Source: Parazoarcus communis
GTDB taxonomy: Bacteria; Pseudomonadota; Gammaproteobacteria; Burkholderiales; Rhodocyclaceae
Reading direction: 5' to 3'
Length of the DNA stretch: 64,000 nucleotides
Assembly: GCF_003111665.1 (NCBI RefSeq)
Contig: NZ_CP022188.1
Span: 3,038,001 to 3,102,000, forward strand
The notes under the pieces: generated by a model
Database searches by the model: none
The model's input: the letters and a program-made list of their open reading frames with translations, nothing else
Told to the model about the DNA's origin: nothing
Made by a program: the position numbers and the translations under genes
Shown here: positions 15,924 to 25,803 of the stretch, one piece after another
Numbering within the stretch: the first letter of the stretch is position 1
Layout of the letters: each line of letters begins with the position of its first letter

Positions 15924-18694
15924 TTCGATACGGCTTTCAGCGCCTCGCCTTGCTCAACAGTGCCGGTTACCAGCGCGCCGAATTGCCGCTGGATGCAGCG
16001 GTCTCATTGATTGCGCCGAACAACACCGGCAAGACGAGTGTAATCAACGCCCTGCAGTTTCTGCTCATCATCGACAAGCGGCGCATGGATTTTGGCGCAC
16101 ATGATGTCGATACCAGTCGGCGGTTCTATTTTCCCAGCAACAGCGCCTACATCTTGCTTGAGGTTTCGCTGCCAAAGAGCGGGACCGTTGTGTTGGGTTG
16201 CGTCGGCAAGGGCGTGAGCCATGATTACGAGTACTTTGCGTACAGAGGGGAGTTGGCGCTTGATGATTTTCGACTCCCCGATGGCACGACGGTAGCGCAG
16301 CCGCAGTTGGCCGGCCACATGGCACAGCTTGGACGGCTGGTGTTTTCATACAGTTCGAGTGAATTCGCCGACGTGCTCTATGGTGGGCGCAGGGGGCGAC
16401 GACCGGACCATGAGCCTGACTTCACGGTCTTCAAGCTCGAGCAGCCCAGCAACGCGGCTGTTTTCCAGAAGGTCCTCACGCGCACGCTGCGCCTCGATCG
16501 GCTCACCTCGACAGAGGTAAAAGCCTATTTGCTCGAGATCTTCAGGCACGACTTGTCCGATGCGAGTATCGACTTCAAGGCGGAATGGGATAAGGCGTTT
16601 GCCGACGTGAATGCCGAGCGTGCGCAGTACGATGCTGCCCTGCGCCAGCGTCCCCTGATTACGCAGCTTGAACAGTGTCACGCCGAGCGCAGCGTTCTCC
16701 GAGGAAAGGTTCTGCACTTTCGGCCAATCATTGACGCCCTCCTGGTCGATTGGGATGCATATCAGCGCAGCGAGCTCGAGTCCTTGCGCTCGCAGTTGGC
16801 TCAGGTCGAGAGACTCGAAGCCGACCTGCAGGAGCGTGACCGCAATCTGGTCAGAAGGCAGACGCAGGATTCCGAAGTGCTCCGCCGATTGCAGCAGCAG
16901 ACCGCGCGGATGAACGAGCTGGCTAACAAGTTTGATCTGATCCCGGAGCGGCGCGTGCTTGAGGAGCGTTTGGTCGAAGCTCGCGGACAGTACGACTCGC
17001 AGGCCGCGCTCGTAGTGCGAGCAGCCAGTCGGGGAGCTGCGACGATCCGCAGAGAGATCGAGAGCGTTGCCAAGCAACGTCAACGCCTCGCGGATGAGCT
17101 TGCCACCCTGGCAGACAATCTCTATTTGCGCCTGCATGCAGAACTTGAGGGCGAGGAGCTCGAGCGGCTCAATCGCGTGCTGGCGAAATCCGTGATGCTG
17201 CTCCCGTCAAAGGCCTGCGAGCTGACGCCGACGCTGCTGCGCGACTGGCTGCGTGCAGGCGGTGACACGCAACTCTTGTTGCCGGGACTCACCCTCGATC
17301 TCGCCTCGCTGGAACATCAGCACGAGCAGCGCTCCAATCAGGAAATTCAGGAAGATTTGCGTGAGTTGGAGATGCGCGCGCCTCAGCTCGAACAGGAGCT
17401 GACGGCCGCGCTTGCCCTTGATGCGGCCAAAGCGCGCAAGGCCGAGCTGGAGCGCGAGGTCGGACAGATACAACTCGAGCTTGCAGCCTTTGATGAGCTC
17501 CTTGGGTTGCGTGAAACGCGGTCTGCTCGGGAGGAGGAGATTGCTGCGCTGAATCTGCGCCTGGACGAGGCGAAGCAACTGCTCGACAGCGCCAAGGACG
17601 AGGTAGCAAGGATGCGTTCCGAACAAAAGCGCATCCAGGGGCAGATTTCACAGTTGGAGGGGCAGCATCGGCTGGTCATCAATCTGCGTAATCGTCGTGG
17701 GGACGATGACCCGATGTTCGACAGTCTCGCGGAAATGCCACACCAGGTTTGGATTGGAAACAGTGATGTCGCATTGTCAGACCTCGCCGAGGCGCTTCAG
17801 GCCTATCAACAAGACTGTCGCAACCTGATGCAGCTGGAAGAGCGCATTCACGGACACGTGGCGACGCTTCATGCAGGGGGGCTCACCAAGTACCAGTTCT
17901 CCGATTCTCCCGAGATCGAAATTCAGCATATCGTCGGATTTGCAAACCACCTCGTTCAGGAAGCCGAGGCGCTGGAGCGCAAGGCTCGTACGGCGGTCGT
18001 GAACGTGACCGCGTGCCTTAGGCAGTTGCGTGACGGGCTGCGGCGTTTCAAAAGCGCCATGCGTGACTTCAACCGGCTGGTCAGTCGACGTCAGCTCTCC
18101 GATCTGGCGGTGTTCAAGATCGAGCCGGTGGATGAGACGCTGTTAGTGGAAGCAATCGAACAACTCATCAGCACTGCGGAACACGCAGAGAGTGGCGAGA
18201 CCTTCGAGCTCTTCAACCATCACAGCGTGCTGGATGACGCAGCTCTCAATCGCGCCAAGACGCTGCTGATCGAAGAGGGCGCTGCGCGCGGCTGTTTGCG
18301 GGTCGAGCATTTCTTCAGGCTCGAATTCGTCGTTGGCAAGCTGGGGCGCAAGCCGGAGTCCTTTACGGATATCGACAGCGCAGCATCGAACGGCACTGTG
18401 CTGATGGCGAAGCTGGTCACCGGGCTTGCGCTCTTGCATCAGATGCGGGATGAGCGTCACGACGTCCAGGCCGTGTGCTATCTCGACGAAGCCTCCGCGC
18501 TGGATCAGCGCAATCAGCGCAGCCTGATCGATACCGCAGAGGATTTTGGTTTTGCGTTGATCTTCGCGTCACCGGCGCCACTCATTACTGCACGCTACTG
18601 CGTACCCATCACCAGCCGGGGAGGGCACAACATCATCAGCAAACAGAACTGGCAGATCATCGAGCCCTGCGAACAGGACGCAGTCGCGCCATGA
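15920..18694 (+). CDS. jetC: Wadjet subunit JetC (SMC/MukB-like ATPase)
   Basis: GTG start at 15920 (924 residues), overlapping jetB. The N-terminal ATPase half has Walker A 'APNNTGKTS' near residues 31-41. A long coiled coil rich in Leu, Glu, Arg and Gln runs from about residue 200 to 720, with a break in the middle that would be the hinge. The C-terminal half has Walker B with D-loop, 'CYLDEASALD', near residue 852. This is the SMC/RecN/MukB layout. JetC is the motor that extrudes DNA loops on circular plasmids and presents them to JetD. At 924 residues it is shorter than MukB (about 1,480) but within the range seen among Wadjet types. I do not assign the Wadjet subtype. Confidence 0.9.
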   Translation: MIRYGFQRLALLNSAGYQRAELPLDAAVSLIAPNNTGKTSVINALQFLLIIDKRRMDFGAHDVDTSRRFYFPSNSAYILLEVSLPKSGTVVLGCVGKGVSHDYEYFAYRGELALDDFRLPDGTTVAQPQLAGHMAQLGRLVFSYSSSEFADVLYGGRRGRRPDHEPDFTVFKLEQPSNAAVFQKVLTRTLRLDRLTSTEVKAYLLEIFRHDLSDASIDFKAEWDKAFADVNAERAQYDAALRQRPLITQLEQCHAERSVLRGKVLHFRPIIDALLVDWDAYQRSELESLRSQLAQVERLEADLQERDRNLVRRQTQDSEVLRRLQQQTARMNELANKFDLIPERRVLEERLVEARGQYDSQAALVVRAASRGAATIRREIESVAKQRQRLADELATLADNLYLRLHAELEGEELERLNRVLAKSVMLLPSKACELTPTLLRDWLRAGGDTQLLLPGLTLDLASLEHQHEQRSNQEIQEDLRELEMRAPQLEQELTAALALDAAKARKAELEREVGQIQLELAAFDELLGLRETRSAREEEIAALNLRLDEAKQLLDSAKDEVARMRSEQKRIQGQISQLEGQHRLVINLRNRRGDDDPMFDSLAEMPHQVWIGNSDVALSDLAEALQAYQQDCRNLMQLEERIHGHVATLHAGGLTKYQFSDSPEIEIQHIVGFANHLVQEAEALERKARTAVVNVTACLRQLRDGLRRFKSAMRDFNRLVSRRQLSDLAVFKIEPVDETLLVEAIEQLISTAEHAESGETFELFNHHSVLDDAALNRAKTLLIEEGAARGCLRVEHFFRLEFVVGKLGRKPESFTDIDSAASNGTVLMAKLVTGLALLHQMRDERHDVQAVCYLDEASALDQRNQRSLIDTAEDFGFALIFASPAPLITARYCVPITSRGGHNIISKQNWQIIEPCEQDAVAP

Positions 18695-19599
18695 GCAGGG
18701 GCCTGGCTGCGGCACTGTCCAAGCTTCTTGCCAAAGGTGATGAGGCAAGCGCCAGTGTGTTTTCTCCCGAACAGCGCAGAGTCCTGGACGAGTTCGCGCG
18801 GCGCACGAACTTCGTTGCGCAGGCGCCGAAGGGACGGGGCTCTGTTTATCAGGTCGTCGATCGATCGGCGCTGGAGGCGCACCTTCGCACCATGCGCCCC
18901 GATATCCCCGAGAACCTGCCCGAAGGCCTGCCCCGACGCGCTGCAAATGTGGCCACGCACCGTGATAGCAAGGCGCTCAAGCCTGCCCACGATATGCACT
19001 ACCTGCTCCTGAAGGCGGTCGGCGCCGGTGTGAGCTGGTGTAACGGTGCAGGTGATGTCTTTGATCTCTCGTCGGTGACACAGGTGGCCGGGGTTGGTGC
19101 ACTTGCCACGCGCGCCACGGATGATTGGTACTCCGACCGCCCCCTTTGGCTGGTGGAAAACCAGGCACTCTTTGATCGAACAGACTGGCTCGCACCGAAT
19201 GCGCAGGTCAGCCTGATGTATTACGCCGGTCACATTCCAGACCGGGTGCTCGAATGGCTCTCAGTGAAATCGCGTGCTCAGGAGGTCGTTTTGTTTCCCG
19301 ATTACGACGGCACCGGACTGCAGAACTACGCAAGGCTCCTTGAGCGCTGCAGCGCCCCCTGTGCATTCTGGCTGATGCCTCAATGGGAGTTGCTCCTGGC
19401 GCGTTATGGCAGCGATGCGGTGTGGCGCGATACGCAGCATCAGTTCGTCACGGCAGTAGACCGTTTAAAGGCGCTCGATGCCCCGCGCGAAGTACTTGAG
19501 CTTTGTGCTGCGATGAACCGTCAGGGCAGGGCGCTGGAGCACGAGGCGGTGTGGTTGAGTCGCGCTGCAACTGAACGAGGGTTGCTTTCACATGAGTGA
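18691..19599 (+). CDS. jetD: Wadjet nuclease subunit JetD (Toprim, DUF2220/DUF3322)
   Basis: I start the gene at ATG 18691 (302 residues), which overlaps the jetC stop by ATGA; the frame is open further upstream but only in shadow of jetC. The N-terminal half matches the DUF3322 DNA-binding part. The C-terminal half is a Toprim domain like that of topoisomerase VI, with the acidic residue in 'LWLVENQALF' and the D-x-D pair in 'LFPDYDGTGLQNY'. These are the expected metal-binding residues, so the nuclease should be active. JetD cuts plasmid DNA after JetABC has extruded it. A further gene overlaps its end by 8 bases. Confidence 0.9.
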   Translation: MSRGLAAALSKLLAKGDEASASVFSPEQRRVLDEFARRTNFVAQAPKGRGSVYQVVDRSALEAHLRTMRPDIPENLPEGLPRRAANVATHRDSKALKPAHDMHYLLLKAVGAGVSWCNGAGDVFDLSSVTQVAGVGALATRATDDWYSDRPLWLVENQALFDRTDWLAPNAQVSLMYYAGHIPDRVLEWLSVKSRAQEVVLFPDYDGTGLQNYARLLERCSAPCAFWLMPQWELLLARYGSDAVWRDTQHQFVTAVDRLKALDAPREVLELCAAMNRQGRALEHEAVWLSRAATERGLLSHE

Positions 19600-21124
19600 G
19601 TCAACGGCTTTCATCGCCGATTTTTACTATGTCAGCCATATCGAGACTGCAACGATTCCTTTCTCGCGCTTGAGCGGCATCCTTCTTCAGATGCATCAGG
19701 GAAAGAAACTGACATCCAACTCACTGGGTTTCTTGAAGCAACAGAACTTGCCTGGCTTGTATCGGCATGCTTGCGGAGAAACGACCTATGACGCTTACGT
19801 TGAAGGACTTGATGCTGCGTATTTGAGCAAGGCTCAGGCAGCGAAAGCTGCGAATCACGCGAAAGAAATCGAAAAGAAAGCACGGGAGGCTCAATATGTA
19901 CCCCGCAGGCCCAATCGTGGATCCCCTAAAGTGACCAAGGAACTGGACAGGGAGGCTGAGCGCGCTCTTCGTCGAAAGCGCGAGCGGGAGGAGACGGAAG
20001 CCGTGCTCAAGGCGCAAAGGGAGCGCCAGGCTGTATGGAAAGAACAGCGCGCGCGAAACTGCGAGCTTGCTGCCGCGGCATACCAAGCTCGTGTCGCCAT
20101 CCAGCAAGGTATCGAGCCAACATCCCTTGAGCTCGCGCAGTATTTTCATGTTTCACACATTGCTTCTGCGATGTCATCGCCCGTGAGCGAACTGTTGAAG
20201 GCGCTCTACATGGGACGTTTGCTCACTGCTGATGAGCTTGCTTGTTTGAAGCAAACAGTACCAGACGACTTGTATAGACTCGCGTATGGCCAGCTGACCT
20301 TTGATATTTACGTCAAGGTGGCCAAGGTTGTCGAGGCTGAGGCAATTGCAATCAAAGCAAGAAACGACGCTCTTGAGGCAGCCCGCCTTGCACGCGAGAG
20401 TGATCCCGCGTACATCGCGATGATGAAAACGAGGGCTCTGTTCGAAAAGTACAAGATAGGGTTACGGGATCCGTCGTTGGAGCTGCGTATGACCGAACTC
20501 CTGGAACAGATCGATACAGGCACGCGGCTCTCAAAGGAAGACTTGGTGTGGCTCAGCACGACTGCCAGAAAATATTTCACGCCACCGATTCGACAGGAAT
20601 ATCACCGACTCGAAGCGGTGTTCCACGCCAGTCAGTACCGACGCACCCAGGATCCATGGAGCGCAATCAACGCATGCGGGCACTTTCGTAAGTGTGAACA
20701 GCCGAAAGCCGCGCTGGAGCTAATCGGCAGCATTTCCCCTGAACGACTGAAACATCCGAAAGTGCGATCCGCCCTGCACACGACTCACGGCGGCGTGTTG
20801 CGCGACCTCGGGGAGCGAATAAAAGCGATTGAAATGGGAGAGAAGGCTCATGTACTGATGCCCCAGGACTACCGTCCCTGTACGTTGCTTGGTGCGGTGT
20901 ATATGGAGCAACGCAAATTCAACGAAGGCCAGGACTGGTATGAGAAGGCCAGAAAGAGAGGCGCACCAGAGCATGGCATCGACTCGGAACTTCGAAGCAT
21001 CTACGGACAACTCGATTCAGCAGGACGCGAAGCTATGCGGCGCGTGCTGCTTGCGGAGGATCCACATCGATATCCCTGGCTTAACGGGGCGGCTTCTCAG
21101 GCAGGAAAGAAGGCCGCTGGTTAA
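19592..21124 (+). CDS. uncharacterised repeat/TPR-like protein overlapping jetD
   Basis: The 510-residue protein starts 8 bases before the jetD stop, so it belongs to the Wadjet transcription unit. I do not recognise a family for the first part. It contains the same roughly 80-residue module about three times (near residues 8-88, 180-262 and 280-350). Copies 1 and 2 share 'YYVSHI/YFHVSHI', a hydrophobic helix, 'G-(K/R)-L-(T/L)', 'LKQ', 'LYR' and 'T(Y/F)D.Y'; the third is more diverged. A highly charged coiled-coil stretch lies at about residues 88-170. The last 150 residues look like TPR helices ('AINACGHFRKCEQPKAALELIG', 'YMEQRKFNEGQDWYEKA' split across pairs). No catalytic motif is seen. 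A scaffold, sensor or regulator of Wadjet is an inference from position only. Confidence 0.75.
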   Translation: MSESTAFIADFYYVSHIETATIPFSRLSGILLQMHQGKKLTSNSLGFLKQQNLPGLYRHACGETTYDAYVEGLDAAYLSKAQAAKAANHAKEIEKKAREAQYVPRRPNRGSPKVTKELDREAERALRRKREREETEAVLKAQRERQAVWKEQRARNCELAAAAYQARVAIQQGIEPTSLELAQYFHVSHIASAMSSPVSELLKALYMGRLLTADELACLKQTVPDDLYRLAYGQLTFDIYVKVAKVVEAEAIAIKARNDALEAARLARESDPAYIAMMKTRALFEKYKIGLRDPSLELRMTELLEQIDTGTRLSKEDLVWLSTTARKYFTPPIRQEYHRLEAVFHASQYRRTQDPWSAINACGHFRKCEQPKAALELIGSISPERLKHPKVRSALHTTHGGVLRDLGERIKAIEMGEKAHVLMPQDYRPCTLLGAVYMEQRKFNEGQDWYEKARKRGAPEHGIDSELRSIYGQLDSAGREAMRRVLLAEDPHRYPWLNGAASQAGKKAAG

Positions 21125-21395
21125 GGGCGCTACCCACCGCGCCTCTGGCCTCGGCAGCCAGCCACGCATACTCGACGACATACGGATGTGACGTCTGTAA
21201 AGCCGGGAGCGCGTAATCTGGGAGCACAACATTCTGGGATGTCGAGGAGGGGCGAAACATGGCAGCTTCCACTGATGTGGATGTGTAGAGCGAACTCTGG
21301 CGTTCGTTGCGCCTGAACAGCGCCATTGCACGGGGGGTAACATGCCATCGTTGTGCGACAATTGGATGGCTTCTTCATGAACGAGCCCTCAAACC

Positions 21396-23027
21396 ATGGC
21401 GGCCAAGCTATCCCCTTGTCTGATGTCTGTGCGGCACGATGCGGGCCTTTACCGCGAATTGGACGTGCTGGAGCGTCTTCAGTTGTCCTTGCCGGATGGC
21501 TATGAAATATTTCACAGCGTTAACTGGCACACGATTCATCACGGCAGTGATGTCTATGGCGAGATCGACGTTGTTGTCCTTGGCCCCTCAGGGAACATGT
21601 TGCTGATCGAGGTCAAAGCAGGTGACGCCATTCTGCGGGATGGGCAGCTTTACAAGCTCTACGACGGACACGAGCGGGACATCACAAAGCAGTCCCAGGT
21701 GCAGTATGCAGCGATGCGAAACCGACTTAGCGCGGCAAAGCTCGATTCCCACGTCGACCATTGCCTTGTCCTGCCCGACTACAACGTCGACGATACCCAT
21801 ATCATCTCGACGCCCCGGGAGCGCATCATTGGCGCGGGCGAGTACGACACGCTGGGTCGCCGTGTTCGCGAGTTGATACCGACTACGTCGTGCAAAAGTG
21901 ATGTGGAAGCGGTACGGCGCTTTCTCGCAAACGAGTTCAAGGTGTCGCCCGATCTCAGGGTGTTGGGTGATCAGTTGCGCAAGACCAGCCGACAGTTGTC
22001 CGATGGTCTCGCAACTTGGGTACCGCGTATCGAAGCCCCGTCGGGTGTGATTCGCATTCAAGCGACGGCTGGCTCCGGTAAGACGCAACTGGCGCTGCGC
22101 CTGCTGGAGGATGCTGCAACGGAGGGGAAAAGGGCGCTCTACGTGTGCTTCAACCGGACGCTTGCAGATCACATCGGACGCATTGCTCCGGCCCGGGCGA
22201 AGGTCACGAGTTTCCATGAGCTGTGCGTTGCGCATTACCGGCGTGCAGTGGGCGAGCCAGATTTCAGTGCCACGGGTATCTTTGATGTCGTTGCCGAGGT
22301 CTACTGCCGCGATGCCGGTGTGAGCGCCTTGCGCTACGACCTCATCGTGATTGACGAAGGCCAGGACTTCGAGCCGGCCTGGGTGGCCGGCGTGCTCGCG
22401 CAACTAAACGACGATGGACGGTTCTACTTCCTCGAGGACGAAGCGCAGCGACTCTACAAGCGCGACGACTTTGATCTGAACGGTGCCGTGACGCTGACCT
22501 GCAGCGACAATTTCCGTTGTCCGACGATGATCGTGAATGTCATCAACGCACTGGGTTTGGCGAATCGTCCTATAGATTCACGAAGCCCCTTTGCCGGTGA
22601 GCTACCAGAGTTTCGTCGCTATAACAGTGAGCGCGAACTTGTGCATCAGACCGCCCAAGCAGTGCAGTCCCTGATCAGCCGAGGTGTCGCAGTTGAGAAC
22701 ATCGCCGTACTCACTGGCCGAGGACATGCTAACTCGTCGATCCTCAAGAAGAACCAGCTCGGAGACTTCACCGTTCGCCGATTCACGGGGCAGTACTCAG
22801 TGGATGGAGAGCCGATCCATACCGACGGCGACCTGCTGCTGGAATCAATCTATCGCTTTAAGGGCCAAAGCGCCGATGGCATCGTGCTTACCGAGTTCGA
22901 CTTCGAAACGCTAGACGACCCAGTTAGACGGAAGCTGTTCGTGGGAATGACGCGGGCGCATTTGGCGGTTGAGCTGGTGTTGTCCGCCCAGGCAGATTCT
23001 GCGCTAGAGCGAGCGCTCTTGGGGTGA
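21396..23027 (+). CDS. NERD nuclease-domain / UvrD-like helicase fusion
   Basis: The 543-residue protein has an N-terminal NERD (nuclease-related) domain. Acidic residues in 'YGEIDVVVLG' and the 'LLIEVKAGDA' strand give a PD-(D/E)XK-type site near residues 50-75. A superfamily 1 helicase follows, with Walker A 'ATAGSGKTQ' near 226, Walker B 'VIDEGQDFE' near 320, a 'NFRCP' motif near 375, and motif VI 'VGMTRAHLAV' near 515. ATG 21423 (residue 10) is an alternative start. Such stand-alone fusions are frequent in defence islands. It sits between the Wadjet unit and the convergent sacsin/SNF2 pair, 271 bases after the former. It is probably a nucleic-acid-processing defence protein; its target is unknown. 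Confidence 0.85.
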   Translation: MAAKLSPCLMSVRHDAGLYRELDVLERLQLSLPDGYEIFHSVNWHTIHHGSDVYGEIDVVVLGPSGNMLLIEVKAGDAILRDGQLYKLYDGHERDITKQSQVQYAAMRNRLSAAKLDSHVDHCLVLPDYNVDDTHIISTPRERIIGAGEYDTLGRRVRELIPTTSCKSDVEAVRRFLANEFKVSPDLRVLGDQLRKTSRQLSDGLATWVPRIEAPSGVIRIQATAGSGKTQLALRLLEDAATEGKRALYVCFNRTLADHIGRIAPARAKVTSFHELCVAHYRRAVGEPDFSATGIFDVVAEVYCRDAGVSALRYDLIVIDEGQDFEPAWVAGVLAQLNDDGRFYFLEDEAQRLYKRDDFDLNGAVTLTCSDNFRCPTMIVNVINALGLANRPIDSRSPFAGELPEFRRYNSERELVHQTAQAVQSLISRGVAVENIAVLTGRGHANSSILKKNQLGDFTVRRFTGQYSVDGEPIHTDGDLLLESIYRFKGQSADGIVLTEFDFETLDDPVRRKLFVGMTRAHLAVELVLSAQADSALERALLG

Positions 23028-23160
23028 CGTGAGTTTTGGCGGGGCGGACGGTGCGTTGTTATTGTGATGGGTCAAGGGTTCTTGACGCAGAGGCCGCGAG
23101 CAGTGTGCGTGCAGTCACCGCCAATGCCAAGGTATGAGGATATGGAGAAAAACACGATAA

Positions 23161-25803
23161 TTAGGGCGCGGCAGGAACCAAAACCGCCAAGCATTCCACT
23201 TCAGGTGCGTCGAACGGGAGCTTCATTGCGGCAATGTGGGAGCGAACAAGGTCTAAGCCGATTTGAATAAAGTGATGGGCTTGATCGATTGCAGCACTTT
23301 CGGTTGGCTGAACTGCACTGTCTGTCGATCGGGCCTCAAGGGAATTCAGGAAACTGAGCACCTCGGAATCGTTCAGCAGCGCAGGCTTTAACGGGCTGTC
23401 CTCGACGCCGATCAGAACCCGTTTGACTTGTCCTTGTCCGGTTGTTACTCGATCGAAAACCTCGAACACGGCGAGTACATTGTTCAGTGCAGGAACGAGT
23501 GCTACCTTGGCAGGGAAACCTTTTGCTTGGCGCAAGGCTTGATCGATGACTGGATGACCAACTCCAAGGATGCGAGCTTGTGCGTCTTTGCCTTCAACGT
23601 CTCGGCGAAATACTGATCGCTCATACTTCCGAAGTATCGCAGGAGAGTTTCGCCAAGCGTCTGGGGTCAGGAATGTGAGCCCCTCGGATGTGACCTCCGG
23701 GCGCCTGCCGTTCTGCTTGAGCATCGAAAGGAAGAACGGTTCGAGGTCTGGAAGATCTGCAGTAGGGACGTTCTTCAGCCCGCTCAGATCAAAACCATCA
23801 GCATGTCCGAGGAGTGATATTACGGTGTCGATCGCTTCTGCTCCCCCGAAGTTTTGAGTCTTCTGATCGAACCATTTGTCGAATCCCTCTCGGGGCGCAT
23901 CCTTTGCCTCCTGAAAAAGTTCGTCGAAAACTTTCTGCTCGGTCATGCCCAGTACGAGTTGGAGCAGGTCTTCGGGCTCGTCCATTGCTGCGCCAAGCGC
24001 CCGCATGATGTTGTTCAACTTCTCTTCCAGCTTGCTCCAGATGAGCGATTCGACGGTGTCAGGATTACGCAGGGACGCGACCTGCACCTGATGCCGTTGG
24101 CCGAACCGATTGACGCGCCCTACCCGCTGATGCAAACGCATCGGGTTCCAGGGCAAATCGACGTGAATCAATGAGTGGCATCGGACTTGTAGGTCGATGC
24201 CTTCGCCTCCCGCCTCTGTTGAAACCAAGAAGCGAATCGCCCCGGAGTTGAATGCGTCCCCTGTTAAGTCGCGCGCCATGCTTAAAGAGTTAATCTTTCC
24301 GTCGGGAAAGAGAACCTCGCGAAGTCTTCCGTCGCCGTTGATGAAGCCAACGCTCTTCTCGCCGAAACGTTTCATCAGGGCGCTCAGCACCAGGGCTTGA
24401 GTGGCCTTATACTCTGTGAACAGCAGTACGGACTCATCGGCAAATCTTTCTTCAATGATCTCTATGACTCGCTGTATGCGACTTTCAACGACTACATGCT
24501 CGGCTGCCTCAATAAGTCGGTTCAGGTGAAGAATCTCGTCCTCCATGAGCTTGAGGCTGTTCTTTTGGTCGTCGAGGATCCAGCGCTTCAGGATGTCATT
24601 GTCGTCGGTGCCGTCATCCTCCCTGACAAACTCGTCGGCTTCCATCCTCAAGTTCGACGCACGATCCTGAATTCGAGCTAATCGGGTGCGGAGCGCCCCG
24701 CGAACAGCGGCGACCGAACTGGATGCGAGCTTCTGGAGGGCGATCAGCACGAGCATGACTTGACCGCGCCCCTGCGAACTCAGCGTCGAAGCATAGGCCT
24801 TGCCTGATGAGATGAAGGCAGTCATCGTCTCGTAAAACTGGGTCTCTTCCGGCGAGTATTCAAAGGTTTCGGGAAACTGCAGGATTGGCTGAAACAGTGG
24901 GGCCCCCTGCATGTCAACGACCTTCTGTTTGCAGTTTCGAATCAGCCTATTCGGCAACTTGCTGAGCATCGACGTCCTGGGTTTGCTTGGGCCGAACGTA
25001 TCATCATCAACCAGGCTCATCAGTGACCAAAATCCAAAGTCTTTGCCCCGATGTGGAGTAGCCGTAAAAAGCACACAAGAGGTTATCTTCCCCATCTTCT
25101 GCATCTTTTCGATCAGCTGAAAGCCTAGCGTCTTGCCTGTTGCCTCATCTGCGTGCAGGTGGTGAGCTTCATCGACAATCACCATATCCCAAGCGGGTGC
25201 ATCCAGCAGGCGCTCATGGCGATCGTTCCGGTCCAGTCGCAGCGTTGGTAGGGATGCGACGACCTGTTGATGGATATTCCAGAAGTCGCGCTTTCCACTA
25301 TCAAGATCCGGTTGATAGATCGATAGCCGAATATCGAACATCTGCCGCATTCGATATTGCCATTGCTCAACGAGCGAGGCTGGAGTCAAAATTAGTATGC
25401 GTCTTGCGGTTCCGCGGGAGATCAATGGCCACAGAATCAGGCCGGCCTCGACCGTTTTTCCGAGTCCGACATCATCCGCGATCATCAGACGTACGGGCCA
25501 CTTACGCAATGCACGGTGGCACACCCAGAGTTGGTGCGGCAGGAGCGAAATACGGGACCTAGAAAAGACGCCCCATGAATCGTTTAAGGATGTAATGGCT
25601 GACGCCTGTATGCGCGAAATCGTTTCAGTTCCTGAGCTGAACTCACCACTTGTCAGTGCATCTTCAGGGCTTAACCGGTCTTCGATACTGCTTACAGGCA
25701 CCTCCTCAATTCCATGAACAAAGCGGATAACCAATGTGAGGCCGTTGTCCATCAGGACCGTCCCCACGCCGAGGGTAGGGTGTAAAACCTGCCTTTGCAT
25801 CAT
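23161..25803 (-). CDS. SNF2/RapA-like DNA helicase-translocase
   Basis: The 880-residue protein starts with a small beta-rich module ('HPTLGVGTVL', about residues 8-45) resembling the N-terminal domains of RapA-like proteins. A superfamily 2 SNF2-type motor follows: Walker A 'DDVGLGKT' near 110, DEAH box 'VDEAHHLH' near 211, 'TATPHRG', then 'STEAGGEGIDLQ' and the Arg-finger block 'HQRVGRVNRFGQRH' near 565. The architecture is like DrmD of DISARM and other defence translocases. Its start codon overlaps the stop of the giant GHKL gene (ATGA), so the two are coupled and presumably act together. The C-terminal 250 residues are family-specific and I recognise no nuclease there. Confidence 0.88.
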   Translation of the reverse strand: MMQRQVLHPTLGVGTVLMDNGLTLVIRFVHGIEEVPVSSIEDRLSPEDALTSGEFSSGTETISRIQASAITSLNDSWGVFSRSRISLLPHQLWVCHRALRKWPVRLMIADDVGLGKTVEAGLILWPLISRGTARRILILTPASLVEQWQYRMRQMFDIRLSIYQPDLDSGKRDFWNIHQQVVASLPTLRLDRNDRHERLLDAPAWDMVIVDEAHHLHADEATGKTLGFQLIEKMQKMGKITSCVLFTATPHRGKDFGFWSLMSLVDDDTFGPSKPRTSMLSKLPNRLIRNCKQKVVDMQGAPLFQPILQFPETFEYSPEETQFYETMTAFISSGKAYASTLSSQGRGQVMLVLIALQKLASSSVAAVRGALRTRLARIQDRASNLRMEADEFVREDDGTDDNDILKRWILDDQKNSLKLMEDEILHLNRLIEAAEHVVVESRIQRVIEIIEERFADESVLLFTEYKATQALVLSALMKRFGEKSVGFINGDGRLREVLFPDGKINSLSMARDLTGDAFNSGAIRFLVSTEAGGEGIDLQVRCHSLIHVDLPWNPMRLHQRVGRVNRFGQRHQVQVASLRNPDTVESLIWSKLEEKLNNIMRALGAAMDEPEDLLQLVLGMTEQKVFDELFQEAKDAPREGFDKWFDQKTQNFGGAEAIDTVISLLGHADGFDLSGLKNVPTADLPDLEPFFLSMLKQNGRRPEVTSEGLTFLTPDAWRNSPAILRKYERSVFRRDVEGKDAQARILGVGHPVIDQALRQAKGFPAKVALVPALNNVLAVFEVFDRVTTGQGQVKRVLIGVEDSPLKPALLNDSEVLSFLNSLEARSTDSAVQPTESAAIDQAHHFIQIGLDLVRSHIAAMKLPFDAPEVECLAVLVPAAP

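Noticed and set aside
21081..21326. 81-codon minus-strand frame between the fifth Wadjet-unit gene and the NERD helicase
   Set aside because: It overlaps the end of the plus-strand gene, lacks a ribosome-binding site and has no recognisable family. A small gene cannot be excluded, but I cannot support one.
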